The position numbers and the translations under genes are program-made. 64,000 nucleotides of DNA from Borrelia parkeri. GTDB lineage: Bacteria; Spirochaetota; Spirochaetia; Borreliales; Borreliaceae. Positions 49,860-60,703 of this stretch are shown piece by piece (the stretch's first letter is position 1; each line of letters begins with the position of its first letter). The notes under the pieces are model-generated. The model saw only the letters and a program-made list of their open reading frames with translations, was not told the DNA's origin and made no database searches. The stretch lies in NCBI RefSeq assembly GCF_023035815.1, contig NZ_CP073159.1, forward strand, positions 1 through 64,000, given 5' to 3'.

Positions 49860-50624
49860 TTATTTGGCCACCTTATTAACTATATTCAAAAATGAATCGG
49901 CCTTTAAAGATGCACCACCAATCAATGCTCCATCAATGTCACTCTCACCCATAAGGTCTTCCACATTATCAATGTTAACAGAACCACCATACTGAATAAT
50001 AATGTTACTTGCCGCTGAAGCTGAATACAATGATTCAATCTCACGCCTAATTGCTCTGTGAATTTCTTGGGCCTCTTCTTTTGTTGCTGTTTTTCCAGTT
50101 CCAATTGCCCATACAGGCTCATAAGCTAAAATTATTCGTTTAAGATCAGATTCAGACACAGAAATTAATCCTTTTCTAATCTGATTTAAAACAACATCCA
50201 AAGTTTTATTATTCTCTCTCTCCTCAAGAGTTTCCCCAATACAAAGAATCAAATATTTAAATGGATGTTTAAGTCCTGCAAGAACTTTTTTATTTACTAC
50301 TTCATCAGTATCTCCAAGATAAGTTCTACATTCAGAGTGCCCAAGTATTACGTAATCGACCCCAAATTCCAAAAGCATAGAAGGCGAAATTTCACTTGTT
50401 CTTGCTCCACTATCCTCATAAGACATATTTTGCGCACCAAGAAGAACATTACTTCCTCTTGTAACTTCACAAACTTTACAAAGAGATGTAAATGTGGGTG
50501 TTATCATAACCACAACATTATCCTTAATATTTTTAACTCCGTCTACAATTTGTTTAGCAACACCTGCGGCTTCCATACTTGTATAGTGCATTTTCCAGTT
50601 TCCCGCTAAAAATATCTTTCTCAT
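49860..50624 (-). CDS. tpiA: triosephosphate isomerase
   Basis: Interconverts dihydroxyacetone phosphate and glyceraldehyde 3-phosphate. Catalytic residues are visible: Lys11 in GNWKMH, the electrophile His in ILGHSECR, and the Glu of [14 protein letters not shown]. The C-terminal phosphate loop GGASL is present. 254 aa. It lies one base after pgk and ten before secG. Confidence 0.97.
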   Translation of the reverse strand: MRKIFLAGNWKMHYTSMEAAGVAKQIVDGVKNIKDNVVVMITPTFTSLCKVCEVTRGSNVLLGAQNMSYEDSGARTSEISPSMLLEFGVDYVILGHSECRTYLGDTDEVVNKKVLAGLKHPFKYLILCIGETLEERENNKTLDVVLNQIRKGLISVSESDLKRIILAYEPVWAIGTGKTATKEEAQEIHRAIRREIESLYSASAASNIIIQYGGSVNIDNVEDLMGESDIDGALIGGASLKADSFLNIVNKVAK

Positions 50625-50625
50625 T

Positions 50626-51804
50626 TTACTTCTCCAACACTTTTATACCTGGTAAAATTTTTCCCTCAAGATATTCAAGAGAAGCTCCACCCCCTGTTGA
50701 AACATGGGTTATCTTTTCAGATAAATTAAATTTATTCACAGCAGCCACTGAATCTCCTCCACCAACAACCGTGATTCCAGAACAACTTGCAACATATTCT
50801 GCAACCTTTGCTGTACCTTTAGAAAAAGAATTAAATTCAAAGACCCCAAGAGGCCCATTCCAAATCACAGTCTTTGCACTAACAAGAACTTCTTCAATTT
50901 TTCTCAAAGTTTTCTCTCCAATATCCATACCAATCTTATCATTAGGGATATCAACAGAATCAACATACTCGGGAATAGAATCTTCCCTAAATTCACTTGC
51001 AACAACATGATCAAGTGGTAAAATAACTTTTACATCTAATTCTTTTGCCTTTTTTAAAAAAGATGAAGCCACATCAATATATTCATTCTCTAAAAGAGAC
51101 TTTCCAATAGAATACCCTTCTACCTTTAAAAAGGTATATGCCATTCCACCACCAATTACCATTACATTTGATTTTGGCAAAAGAGATTCCAATACTGCAA
51201 TTTTTGAAGAAACTTTTGAACCGCCAATTATTGCAACAAATGGACTTTCAGGATTTCTTAAAATTTTGCCCAAAAATTCATCTTCTTTTTCCATTAAAAA
51301 TCCACCAACGGCTGGTAAATAAGCTGCAAGTCCGGCTGTAGAAGCATGTGCTCTATGAGCAGTTCCAAAAGCATCATTTACAAAAATATCACCATTTTGA
51401 GATAATTTCTTTACAAAAGCATCACAATTTTCTTCTTCTTCCTTATAAAATCTTAAATTCTCAAGTAAAACAATATCTCCATTTTTCATACAAGAAACAG
51501 TGTTTGCTACTTCATCACCGATGCAATCAGGTAGCATCTTAACATCTTGTCCCAATAATTCTGATAACCTTTTAGCAACAGGCATAAGAGAATATTTAAG
51601 ATTTTTCTCTCCCTTTGGCCTACCCAAATGACTCATAAGAACAACACTGGCTCCTTGAGACTTAAGATACTCTATTGTAGGTAATGCAGCCCTAATTCTG
51701 GTATCATCAGTAATGTTCCCTTCTTTCAAGGGAACATTAAAATCACATCTTACTAAAGCACGCTTGCCTGAAAAGTCACAATCCTTTATCGTTTTTATTG
51801 ACAT
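50626..51804 (-). CDS. pgk: phosphoglycerate kinase
   Basis: Makes ATP from 1,3-bisphosphoglycerate. [12 protein letters not shown] with substrate-binding Asp/Asn, [21 protein letters not shown], the hinge [10 protein letters not shown] and GGGDSVAAV near the C-terminus are all intact. 392 aa is the usual length. It follows gap by 28 bases and is one base from tpiA; the three form the lower glycolysis operon. Confidence 0.97.
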   Translation of the reverse strand: MSIKTIKDCDFSGKRALVRCDFNVPLKEGNITDDTRIRAALPTIEYLKSQGASVVLMSHLGRPKGEKNLKYSLMPVAKRLSELLGQDVKMLPDCIGDEVANTVSCMKNGDIVLLENLRFYKEEEENCDAFVKKLSQNGDIFVNDAFGTAHRAHASTAGLAAYLPAVGGFLMEKEDEFLGKILRNPESPFVAIIGGSKVSSKIAVLESLLPKSNVMVIGGGMAYTFLKVEGYSIGKSLLENEYIDVASSFLKKAKELDVKVILPLDHVVASEFREDSIPEYVDSVDIPNDKIGMDIGEKTLRKIEEVLVSAKTVIWNGPLGVFEFNSFSKGTAKVAEYVASCSGITVVGGGDSVAAVNKFNLSEKITHVSTGGGASLEYLEGKILPGIKVLEK

Positions 51805-51832
51805 TTATAACTACCTCAAGACCATTTTTTTC

Positions 51833-52867
<1,035 letters not shown>

Positions 52868-52883
52868 CTATTAGAATTATTAA

Positions 52884-52912
52884 ATCATAAATTAATTAAC
52901 CACAAGTGTCAA
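52884..52912 (-). promoter_or_regulatory. promoter of the gap-pgk-tpiA-secG operon
   Basis: On the minus strand TTGACA (52912-52907), 17-base spacer, TATGAT (52889-52884). The predicted start gives a leader of about 36 bases ending in GGAGGAG. The -35 box is one base from the stop of the upstream TPR gene. Confidence 0.75.
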
Positions 52913-52913
52913 A

Positions 52914-54899
52914 CTATTTTTTTATAAAAACTGTATATCCTTCCTGAATATAATCTCTTAAAAGAGTAGGTGCTTTTAAAAGCCCTCTGGAAATGTAATC
53001 ACCAATCTCTTCAATAGAAATTTCACCTAAAATATCCGACTTACTATAGCTAATAAAACTAGAACTATCACTAGTATACTTTAAAGCTCCTTCTTTAAGA
53101 ACTAAAAAAACATCACCTTTTTTCACATCATTCACATGTCCAAGATTAATGAGAACATCATCTCTCTTAATCTGAAGGATCTCTCCCTTTTTAGGTAAAT
53201 AATCATTAAAATCTCTAGAAAAAGAACTTAAAATATCACTTAAATACAGAACTCCTCCAGAATTATAATCGAAAGACTTAACTTTAACACCCGTCTTACC
53301 TGAAAAAATATCTACTCTTAAATTAGCCGAATTTTTAAAAACATCTACATCAAGATCGAACATCAAAAACAAATCAAGATTATTATTCCTTGCATAAGAA
53401 AATTCTTCAGAAAAACTACTTACCAAATAATCTTTATCTTTATTATAATCGAATCTATAATTAACTACTTCTATATTTAAATTACGATCAAGTATTCTCT
53501 CAGCATATTTTAAAATTAAATCATTTGCACCAAAAACCTTGTTCTCATTTTGAGTAAAAATACCTACTCTATAAACTGTTTGATTATTATAAAGCCTATT
53601 TAAATCACCAATGGTCTTATAACCATATTTAAAAAATAAAGAACTTCTAATCTCAAATGCAACTACATCATAAAAATCTAAAATTTTAGTATCTGTAACC
53701 TTTCTATGCTCTATTAAATAATATAGTTCCTCATAAGCCATCACATCTAATTTCATAAATTTATAAATTTTAGCAAGTAAAAACCTAGCACTATCATTAT
53801 CAGGATAAATATCAATAGCATTCCTTACATTAAATACTGCTCTATCTAAGTTTAAATTTTTAAAAGCCTTTAATCCCTCATTTTCATATCTTTTAGAAAT
53901 TCCTATATTAGCACCATTATTTTTTTGAAACGAACTCCTAAAATTAGATACAAAAAAACTTTCTTCAAGAGCTATATCATAAAATTCCAAGTCCTTTTTC
54001 ATACTCTTAGATCTCTCAAAGTTTAAAACGGCTTTATCAACTTTTTCAAGCTTCAAATAAGAATAACCAAGCAAATAATAAAGTTCATCAGAATTTTGAT
54101 CAACAAGTATTGCCTTTTGAAGAAAATCGGTTGCATCTTCATACTTAGACTGATATAAATAAACAAGGGCAAGTAAACGATAAGCATCAACAAGTCCAAA
54201 ATCTCTATAAGTAGTTCTTACTAACATTAAGTAATTTTGAGCATATTTCTCAGCAACTCCTAAACTATTAGTCTTAATAGAAAATTCTGCCACCCTTTTA
54301 TGAAAATCTGGCAAAGAAGTAAAATTACCCCTTACTTTGTTTATTAAATGCTGCGCCTTATCATTCATGTTTAATTTTTCATAAATGCTCATAAGACGCT
54401 CAAATGCATTATAATTTGTCTGATTATACTCAAGAATAGATAGATAATAATTAGCAGCTGCAATAAGCAATCCTTCTTCCTCAAAAATTGAAGCAAGTCC
54501 CACTAAAGCATCAATATTATTTTTTTGCTTTGCTAAAACTTCCGAATAAAATTTCTTAGCCTGTGCTGTTCCATTATTTTTAAGCAATATATTCGCATAA
54601 AGAATCTTATATTCAGTATCACCATTTGACATTTTATAGGCTTTCTCTATAAAAAACTGAGCCTGATTATATATCTTCAATAGATAATAAATTTCTGCAA
54701 TAAACTTATATGCCTCATAATAATTAGGATTAATCTTTACAGCCTCAAGAAGTTCGTCAATAGCATCATAATATTTTTGCATAAGATAATATGTTTGTGC
54801 CTTTTGATAATATTTGATTGCGGTTGTAGTATCACCTATTAAACTCCCAAAATTTAAATTAAAAATTAAAAGCATTGTCAAAAATCTCTTCAAATTCAT
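52914..54899 (-). CDS. exported TPR-repeat protein
   Basis: A signal peptide (about residues 1-22, MLLIFNLNFGSLIG) precedes at least seven tetratricopeptide repeats between about 24 and 390 (AIKYYQKAQTYYLMQKYYDAIDELLEAVKINPNYYEAY; LYYLLGYSYLKLEKVDKAVLNFERSKSM; LKAFKNLNLDRAVFNVRNAIDIYPDND). The last 250 residues are a different, beta-rich domain (KVKSFDYNSGGVLYLSDIL, KRDDVLINLGHVNDVKKGDVFLVLKEG). The role is unknown; an envelope scaffold is likely. It overlaps the CorC-like gene by 4 bases (ATGA), so translation is coupled. Confidence 0.78.
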   Translation of the reverse strand: MNLKRFLTMLLIFNLNFGSLIGDTTTAIKYYQKAQTYYLMQKYYDAIDELLEAVKINPNYYEAYKFIAEIYYLLKIYNQAQFFIEKAYKMSNGDTEYKILYANILLKNNGTAQAKKFYSEVLAKQKNNIDALVGLASIFEEEGLLIAAANYYLSILEYNQTNYNAFERLMSIYEKLNMNDKAQHLINKVRGNFTSLPDFHKRVAEFSIKTNSLGVAEKYAQNYLMLVRTTYRDFGLVDAYRLLALVYLYQSKYEDATDFLQKAILVDQNSDELYYLLGYSYLKLEKVDKAVLNFERSKSMKKDLEFYDIALEESFFVSNFRSSFQKNNGANIGISKRYENEGLKAFKNLNLDRAVFNVRNAIDIYPDNDSARFLLAKIYKFMKLDVMAYEELYYLIEHRKVTDTKILDFYDVVAFEIRSSLFFKYGYKTIGDLNRLYNNQTVYRVGIFTQNENKVFGANDLILKYAERILDRNLNIEVVNYRFDYNKDKDYLVSSFSEEFSYARNNNLDLFLMFDLDVDVFKNSANLRVDIFSGKTGVKVKSFDYNSGGVLYLSDILSSFSRDFNDYLPKKGEILQIKRDDVLINLGHVNDVKKGDVFLVLKEGALKYTSDSSSFISYSKSDILGEISIEEIGDYISRGLLKAPTLLRDYIQEGYTVFIKK

Positions 54900-55675
54900 A
54901 AACCTTCCTTCTGGGAAATTTTTATTACTTTAATGTTTCTTTGATGCATATTTTTAATGGTAAATGTTAAATTATTATATTTTATTTTCTCATTTTTCAA
55001 AGGAATCCTTCCGAATAAATCATAAACAAATCCCCCAAGAGTATCAAAGTCCCCATCTGGAAGACTTAATCCAAGCTTTTCATTTAAATCTTCAATCAAA
55101 ACTCTAGCGGTACAAAGATAACTCCCATCATCAAGAGGTACTATTTCATCAAGCTCATTATCAAACTCATCTTGAATATCTCCTACAATCTCCTCAAGAA
55201 TATCTTCAAGAGTGACAAGACCTGCAACTCCCCCATATTCATCAACTACAATAGCAATATGAACATGATTTTCCTGGAACTCTTTTAAAAGTGAATCAAT
55301 CTTCTTACTCTCAGGAACAAACATAACCTTTCGCATAATATCTCTTAGATCTATTTCATAAAAATCTCTCTTCCACATATGCAAAAGTATATCTTTCGTA
55401 TGAATTATCCCAATAATATCATCTATTGTTTCTCTATAAACGGGAAATCTTGAATGATTGCTAGATGTCACAACTTTTAAAATTTCATCTTTACTCCCAG
55501 AATAATCAACAAAAACCACACTTATTCTTGGAATCATAATTTCCTTAACAATTGTTTCCTTTAGAGAATTAAAATTCTTAAGCAAAGATGTTTCAAATTT
55601 TGACTTTTCCTCAATATTTTTACAATCATCATCTCTTATTTTTTTATTTTTAAAACTCAAAAACTTGAACATCAA
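54896..55675 (-). CDS. CBS-domain protein, CorC/HlyC (hemolysin C) type
   Basis: Two CBS domains (about 40-160; [16 protein letters not shown] and [23 protein letters not shown]) precede a C-terminal CorC_HlyC domain (about 178-255; [43 protein letters not shown]). Such proteins are linked to magnesium/cobalt efflux or other transport; the old name hemolysin is not supported by a mechanism here. No membrane segment is present, so it is the soluble short form. It overlaps ybeY and the TPR gene by 4 bases each. Confidence 0.85.
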   Translation of the reverse strand: MMFKFLSFKNKKIRDDDCKNIEEKSKFETSLLKNFNSLKETIVKEIMIPRISVVFVDYSGSKDEILKVVTSSNHSRFPVYRETIDDIIGIIHTKDILLHMWKRDFYEIDLRDIMRKVMFVPESKKIDSLLKEFQENHVHIAIVVDEYGGVAGLVTLEDILEEIVGDIQDEFDNELDEIVPLDDGSYLCTARVLIEDLNEKLGLSLPDGDFDTLGGFVYDLFGRIPLKNEKIKYNNLTFTIKNMHQRNIKVIKISQKEGL

Positions 55676-56118
55676 AATACCCTTCTGGTTTCTCTTAAAA
55701 CTTTCTCCTGAATAATTAACATCTCTTCATTTTGGAAGTCATTTGTTTTGTGAGTATATCCTATTAAATGTAAAATACCATGTATAGTATTCCTTTGAAG
55801 CTCATCGTACAGTTCAACATTAAACTCCAAAGAACTAAACTCTAAATATTCAAGAGATATTATAAGATCACCTTGTATTTTATGATCTATTTGTCCACTC
55901 TCTTCAAGATAATTAAAAGAGAGAACATCAGTAGGTTCGGATTTTTGTCTAAATTGACTATTTAACTTTTGAATGTACTCATTATTACACAAGATAACAG
56001 AAAGTTCATATTCTTTAATATAAAGAAAATCTAGAACAGATAAAATAAAATTATAATAAGCATCCCAATGTTTAAACTCAACACCTTCTGCCCATAAGTT
56101 TAACTCTTCTTTTATCAA
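55672..56118 (-). CDS. ybeY: endoribonuclease YbeY
   Basis: Metal-dependent RNase for 16S rRNA maturation and ribosome quality control. The zinc site [11 protein letters not shown] has the three conserved His residues (the usual GYDH is GYTH). Family segments [16 protein letters not shown] and GDLIISLEY are present. 148 aa. First of the three-gene ybeY/CorC/TPR operon with 4-base overlaps; the ybeY-corC pairing is common in bacteria. Confidence 0.92.
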   Translation of the reverse strand: MIKEELNLWAEGVEFKHWDAYYNFILSVLDFLYIKEYELSVILCNNEYIQKLNSQFRQKSEPTDVLSFNYLEESGQIDHKIQGDLIISLEYLEFSSLEFNVELYDELQRNTIHGILHLIGYTHKTNDFQNEEMLIIQEKVLRETRRVF

Positions 56119-56206
56119 TTCACTATATCCTAGAATAATTATAACTTAAAAAAATATTATATAAACAGACAAGATTTTAATTTTTTATTAAAATTCTTTA
56201 CACATG

Positions 56207-56560
56207 CTAAACTTTAAATAAATCTTTAATTGCATCTTCAAAAGAATCTTTTTGAATAAAACCAACAGAAACCTTTGGCTTTTCTCCAACAGGAACAAAA
56301 ATAATAGTAGGAAGACTTTGAACACCAAGCGCCATAGAAATTTCCTGTTCTTTATCAGTATTGATTTTATAAAAATCAATCCTATCTCCATATTCTTTTG
56401 AAAGTTCATCATAAATCGGAGCAAGCATTTTACATGGACCACACCAATCAGCATAAAAATCAATTATTGCAGGTTTTTTTCCCTTAAAATCCCACTCTTT
56501 ATTATTTTTATAATCAAAAACCTTATCAATAAATTCCTGTTTAGTTAAACTAATTGCCAT
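56207..56560 (-). CDS. trxA: thioredoxin
   Basis: Disulfide reductant. The active site WCGPC has Cys40 and Cys43, and cis-Pro is in QSLPTIIF. 117 aa from the ATG at 56560, which has AGGAG 6 bases upstream. The frame stays open to 56782, but the extra 74 residues overlap rsmE on the other strand, are hydrophobic and do not resemble thioredoxin, so they are rejected. Divergent from rsmE. Confidence 0.96.
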   Translation of the reverse strand: MAISLTKQEFIDKVFDYKNNKEWDFKGKKPAIIDFYADWCGPCKMLAPIYDELSKEYGDRIDFYKINTDKEQEISMALGVQSLPTIIFVPVGEKPKVSVGFIQKDSFEDAIKDLFKV

Positions 56561-56642
56561 ATTTTCTCCTAAATCACTCGATTTTTCATTATAACATAAA
56601 TACAATATATACAATATAATTAATAAAGGATTACATATAGAA

Positions 56643-57365
56643 ATGAACTTAATATTAATCAACCCAGATGAACTTAAAAACGGATTAATACTCAATGATT
56701 CAAGAGTAAAACACATTAATGAGATATTAAAACTTAAAAATAATGAAACATTTAAATTTGGTATTATTGGGGAAGAACACATCTACTCATGCGTATATCA
56801 AAAAGATATAAAACTTTTTTTTAGAGAAAATCATAAAATAGCAAAGTCAAATAAACTAAAAAAGTTAAAAGTAATAATTGGTTTAGTGCGACCAATTGCA
56901 GCAAAAAGAATAATCACACATCTTGGAAGCATCGGAATATCTGAACTGATTTTTTTTAATGCTTTACTTAGCGAAAAATCTTATTCATTTTCCAAACTCT
57001 TTAAAGAAAGGGAATATGAAAAATATCTAATAGAAGGTGCCATGCAAGGTGGAATTACCTACATACCAAAAGTCAAAATTCTTAATAATCTAAGAGAAGT
57101 TTTAAAGAACACAGAATATGAGGGATCTAATACCACAAAAATATTACTTGAAAGAGAAAGCAAAAACAAATTAGTTGACTTAAATATAAAAACAAAGAAT
57201 ACGGTTGTTATTATTGGCCCAGAAAGAGGATTTATAACAAAAGAAATAAACTTAATCAAAGAATTTAATTTTAATGCCTATAACATTTCATCAAATATTT
57301 TAAGAACAGAAACGGCCACAATCGTAGCATCAGTTATTATCACATCAAAAATGAATAGTAAATAA
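56643..57365 (+). CDS. rsmE: 16S rRNA (uracil-1498-N3)-methyltransferase RsmE
   Basis: SPOUT methyltransferase of the small-subunit rRNA. GLVRPIAAKRIITHLGSIGISEL and the SAM-binding knot VVIIGPERGFITKEINLIKEF, then SSNILRTETATIVASVI, match the family; the usual GPEGG reads GPERG. 240 aa. A TATAAT-containing promoter region lies in the 82 bases shared with trxA. Confidence 0.9.
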   Translation: MNLILINPDELKNGLILNDSRVKHINEILKLKNNETFKFGIIGEEHIYSCVYQKDIKLFFRENHKIAKSNKLKKLKVIIGLVRPIAAKRIITHLGSIGISELIFFNALLSEKSYSFSKLFKEREYEKYLIEGAMQGGITYIPKVKILNNLREVLKNTEYEGSNTTKILLERESKNKLVDLNIKTKNTVVIIGPERGFITKEINLIKEFNFNAYNISSNILRTETATIVASVIITSKMNSK

Positions 57366-57416
57366 TATTCTTAACATCTTAAATATGTATCAAATAAATA
57401 ATCACATTATCAAACA

Positions 57417-57447
57417 TTTCACTTTTAAAGTAAATTTAAAAGTGAAA
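57417..57447. terminator. strong hairpin between convergent rsmE and PASTA gene
   Basis: A perfect 13-bp stem: TTTCACTTTTAAA (57417-57429) pairs with TTTAAAAGTGAAA (57435-57447) around loop GTAAA. It is the most stable hairpin noticed in the window. No clear U-run follows on either strand, so its termination mode is unsure. Confidence 0.5.
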
Positions 57448-57472
57448 AAAAATATAAATAAAGCAAACAAAC

Positions 57473-58531
57473 TCAGTTTACTACTGTTTGATTCACAAGC
57501 CTATCATAAATATAAAGTTCAATTATCGAACCTTTTAATGCCTCATAAGGCAATTTAATAAGTCCGCCCTTAGATCTAAAAGAATAAAGCAAAAAACTAC
57601 TTCCACTAGGATCCTTGATCTTAACCATTATATCCACACTAGATGGGTACATATCCAATTTATAAGTCAAAAACCCAAAAACATCTGTATCATTACTCCT
57701 TGGTTTATTAATAGTAATTGTTAATTTATCAAAATTTTTAATCTTATTACCGGGGGATAAAGATTGAAAAATAACACTTCCAAAATCACTGCCACTTGAC
57801 AAATTTATATCAAAATCAATCTCATCATTTAAAAGAGAAATAATCGCATCTTTATAATAAAGACCAATATAATTTTTTGCATATTTAACAGAGGGTTCTT
57901 CTTGCCCCTTGCTTACTAAAAATTGAAGATCAACTAAGCTTGAAATCTTAGTACCTGGAGATGGTTCCTGACGGATTATTGTCCCCTTTGGAAGAGTACT
58001 CTCAATTTCAATGGGTTTTAACAAATGATAAAACATCCTGTTATTATTAATTGAATTGGCTTTTAAATTAATAAGCACATCATCAATATTTTTTCCAATA
58101 AAACTATCAACCTTATTAATCACAGCTCCTTTACTAATAAAGATCTTAACCTTACTATCAAGTCTTAAAACAGTACCTGCCTTAGGATTTTGATCTATTA
58201 CCTTTCCCTTATCAAGAGAAGTCGATGAAAATTTAAGTTCAACATAAGGAATAAGTTCTTTATTTTGAAGCTCAGTAATTGCATCTTCAAGATAAAGTTC
58301 ACTAAGATTTGGAACAACAACAATATCATTGCTTTTTAAAAAAATAAAAAATATTGCACACGAAATAATTAAGGAACCAAAAATAGTAAGTATTAAACCC
58401 TTAGCTACATGTTTGGGCAAAGTGAGAACTTTGTTATCTAAATTTTCATTATATTTACACAAATTATTACTACTATTTAAATTCTTATCATCTAAAAAAT
58501 TTTTATTATGTGGTGGTCTGTTATCACTCAA
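57473..58531 (-). CDS. PASTA-domain membrane protein without kinase domain
   Basis: A polar cytoplasmic N-terminus of about 42 residues, one membrane helix (43-66), then three PASTA domains: about 70-135 (VVVPNLSELYLEDAITEL... KVKIFISKG), 139-208 and 215-276. The C-terminal 75 residues are a separate small domain. PASTA domains bind peptidoglycan or muropeptides and usually sit on Ser/Thr kinases or PBPs; here the cytoplasmic part is far too short for a kinase. Likely a cell-wall sensor or tether. It lies 29 bases after fmt's upstream side (its stop faces rsmE) and reads towards fmt-def on the same strand. Confidence 0.85.
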   Translation of the reverse strand: MSDNRPPHNKNFLDDKNLNSSNNLCKYNENLDNKVLTLPKHVAKGLILTIFGSLIISCAIFFIFLKSNDIVVVPNLSELYLEDAITELQNKELIPYVELKFSSTSLDKGKVIDQNPKAGTVLRLDSKVKIFISKGAVINKVDSFIGKNIDDVLINLKANSINNNRMFYHLLKPIEIESTLPKGTIIRQEPSPGTKISSLVDLQFLVSKGQEEPSVKYAKNYIGLYYKDAIISLLNDEIDFDINLSSGSDFGSVIFQSLSPGNKIKNFDKLTITINKPRSNDTDVFGFLTYKLDMYPSSVDIMVKIKDPSGSSFLLYSFRSKGGLIKLPYEALKGSIIELYIYDRLVNQTVVN

Positions 58532-58560
58532 TACTATATCATCTCCTTATATCCTTATAT

Positions 58561-59496
58561 TTAAGATTTAAGAAAAATTTTACCTATTAAATCTCTATTT
58601 CCATTATAAAAAGACTTATAATTTAAAACCTTTTTCCCAGATCTTTGAAGTTCTAATAACAATAAAATTCCATCTTCTGTCTTCACTAAAATACCTTTAC
58701 TAGGATCAAATGAAACAATTTTTCCTATTGCCTGATCACTATAATCAGTAGTCTTTATAAAGTCAGCTCTATGAAAAATAATTTCATCTTTATCAAGCTT
58801 AGCTCTTGCAAGTGGCCAAGGATTGCAAGCATTAATCTTATTTTTAATCTCAAAGGCACTCAAATTAAAATTAAGCATTCTATGTTGCTTATCGAAAAAA
58901 GAACAATATGTTGCCTTGCTTGAATCTTGAACAATGCCAATATGTCCTTTGTTCAGTTTACTTAAAGCTTCCAAAACAAGATTAAAGCTATTTAAAGAAA
59001 CATATTTAAAGATATCAGCAGTTGTATTAAAACTCTTTATCTCAAACTGACTCTGTGCTAAAATGTTGCCACTATCCATCTCCAAAGCCATTTTTTGAAC
59101 AGTAATCCCTCCAATAGCATCACCATTTAAAATAGCGGTTTGAATGGGGGAAGGTCCTCTATATTTTGGTAAAAGAGAAGGATGAATATTAATACAACCC
59201 ATTGGGAAAATATCTAAAAATTCTTGCCTAAATATCTTTCCATAAGAAAAAACTAACATAAGATCGGGTTTTAATTTCTTAACCATTCCTATTACATCAG
59301 AATTAAGTACAACGGGATCTAAAACAGTAATATTCCTATTAATAGCCTCAACTTTAATGTCATTAACTTTTAAAAAGAGACCACGACCACTAGGCTTATC
59401 AGGAACAGTTAGCACACCAACTACATTATAATGATCTGAGACTTTCCTTAAAACCTCTAAAGCAATACTGTCAGAACTTGCAAAAAAAATCCTCAA
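58561..59496 (-). CDS. fmt: methionyl-tRNA formyltransferase
   Basis: Formylates initiator Met-tRNA. The 10-formyl-THF site is in NIHPSLLPKYRGPSPIQ with conserved Asn and His, followed by GITVQKMALEMDSGNILAQ. The C-terminal domain (NKINACNPWPLARAKL) binds tRNA. 311 aa. Overlaps def by 4 bases (def first), the common def-fmt pairing. FolD at 24 kb supplies the formyl donor. Confidence 0.96.
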   Translation of the reverse strand: MRIFFASSDSIALEVLRKVSDHYNVVGVLTVPDKPSGRGLFLKVNDIKVEAINRNITVLDPVVLNSDVIGMVKKLKPDLMLVFSYGKIFRQEFLDIFPMGCINIHPSLLPKYRGPSPIQTAILNGDAIGGITVQKMALEMDSGNILAQSQFEIKSFNTTADIFKYVSLNSFNLVLEALSKLNKGHIGIVQDSSKATYCSFFDKQHRMLNFNLSAFEIKNKINACNPWPLARAKLDKDEIIFHRADFIKTTDYSDQAIGKIVSFDPSKGILVKTEDGILLLLELQRSGKKVLNYKSFYNGNRDLIGKIFLKS

Positions 59497-59990
59497 GTTT
59501 TAACAAACCTCCTTTTTTTCATATAAGACTTCAATAAGTTATTCCTAAGTTTATCCTCATAATAATCAATAAAAAGCACACCTTTTAAATGATCCATTTC
59601 ATGCTGAACAATTCTGGCTAACAAACCTGAACTTTCAATCTTAAAAAACTCACCATTGTCATCATAAGCTTCAACTATAATAGATTTTGGCCTCAAGAGA
59701 TCATAATAAACTCCAGGAATACTCAAACAACCTTCTTTATAAAGAGCAAGTTCAAAAGAAGTTTCCGTTATCAAAGGATTAATAAAAATTAAAGGTTTTG
59801 ACATTGCATTTTCTCTGACCACAAAAATAGACAAATCAAGACCTACCTGAGGTGCTGCCAGCCCAACACCATTCTTAGCATCCATCAAATTTACCATTTT
59901 AAAAGCAGTATTTCTAAGTTCATTATCAATATTTAAAACTGCCTTTGTCTTTATTCGCAATAGATCATTAGGATAACAAACTATTTTCAT
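59493..59990 (-). CDS. def: peptide deformylase
   Basis: Removes the formyl group from nascent proteins. Metal-site motifs: GVGLAAPQVG, EGCLSIPG with ligand Cys, and QHEMDHLKG with two ligand His and catalytic Glu. 165 aa. Overlaps fmt by 4 bases. Confidence 0.97.
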   Translation of the reverse strand: MKIVCYPNDLLRIKTKAVLNIDNELRNTAFKMVNLMDAKNGVGLAAPQVGLDLSIFVVRENAMSKPLIFINPLITETSFELALYKEGCLSIPGVYYDLLRPKSIIVEAYDDNGEFFKIESSGLLARIVQHEMDHLKGVLFIDYYEDKLRNNLLKSYMKKRRFVKT

Positions 59991-60013
59991 AAAACCCTCA
60001 AAAAAAATTCAAA

Positions 60014-60703
60014 CTATAACTTTATTTGTCCAAAAAGCTTCCATTCCTCATTTTCTGCTTCTGAGAAATAAATACTACCTTTCCTAGACTTAGGAAAAGC
60101 GTAAAGTTTACCCTCATTTTCATCCTTAAATACTAAAAATTCCTTAAGCTCTATTTTTGAAGGAAGGAGTTTTTTGTCTTGACCATTCATTTTTAATCTC
60201 CAATGACCGTCCAATGTTTTATAAAAAAAAACTTTGTCATCAAGAGTATTAATTTCATAATTATTCTTTTTATGAATAATATCATCTAATTTAGAAACTC
60301 CCAAAGCATAATTTAAAAACTCTTGATTGCACTGAACAGTATCCCTAATAGAACCAACATACGCGGCTTTAATTTGCTCACTCTGTGAATCAACAAAAAA
60401 CAAGGTGGGACTTTTTTTTAAATTAATCTCACCAAAAATTTCATTATTCACATCAATAATTAAAAAAACATTATTTTTAGCAATAGCCTTAAGAAGGTTA
60501 TCATCTCCAAACGACTTCAAAAAATCTCCTATCAAATTATCTTTAATATCTTTTCCAACCAATATTAAAACATTTTTATGTAAATTTCGGGCCTCATCCA
60601 TAGCATTCTTATAAGAATCGTGAAAAATAATATCCGATGACAGCGAAAATAAATGCACAAAACCAAAAGTAATAAATATTACAAATAAGCTTACAAATCT
60701 CAT
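60014..60703 (-). CDS. exported thioredoxin-fold protein without CxxC
   Basis: A signal peptide (about residues 1-20) precedes a thioredoxin-like domain (about 28-150): NAMDEARNLHKNVLILVG, then NVFLIIDVN and KKSPTLFFVDSQSEQIKAAYVG with the cis-Pro. Where the redox CxxC should be the sequence is GKDIKDN, so it is not a disulfide enzyme. The C-terminal 80 residues are a beta-rich part of unknown kind. Probably periplasmic. It overlaps pepP by 4 bases. Confidence 0.68.
   Translation of the reverse strand: MRFVSLFVIFITFGFVHLFSLSSDIIFHDSYKNAMDEARNLHKNVLILVGKDIKDNLIGDFLKSFGDDNLLKAIAKNNVFLIIDVNNEIFGEINLKKSPTLFFVDSQSEQIKAAYVGSIRDTVQCNQEFLNYALGVSKLDDIIHKKNNYEINTLDDKVFFYKTLDGHWRLKMNGQDKKLLPSKIELKEFLVFKDENEGKLYAFPKSRKGSIYFSEAENEEWKLFGQIKL

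Noticed and set aside
50579-51010. 143-codon frame antisense to pgk/tpiA
   Set aside because: Lies across two certain genes on the opposite strand; low-complexity translation.
56188-56463. 91-codon minus-strand frame inside trxA
   Set aside because: A shadow frame of trxA in another phase; the hydrophobic translation is an AT-rich artefact.
56561-56782. 74-residue N-terminal extension of trxA
   Set aside because: The extra part overlaps rsmE in antisense and is unlike thioredoxin, while the ATG at 56560 has AGGAG upstream.
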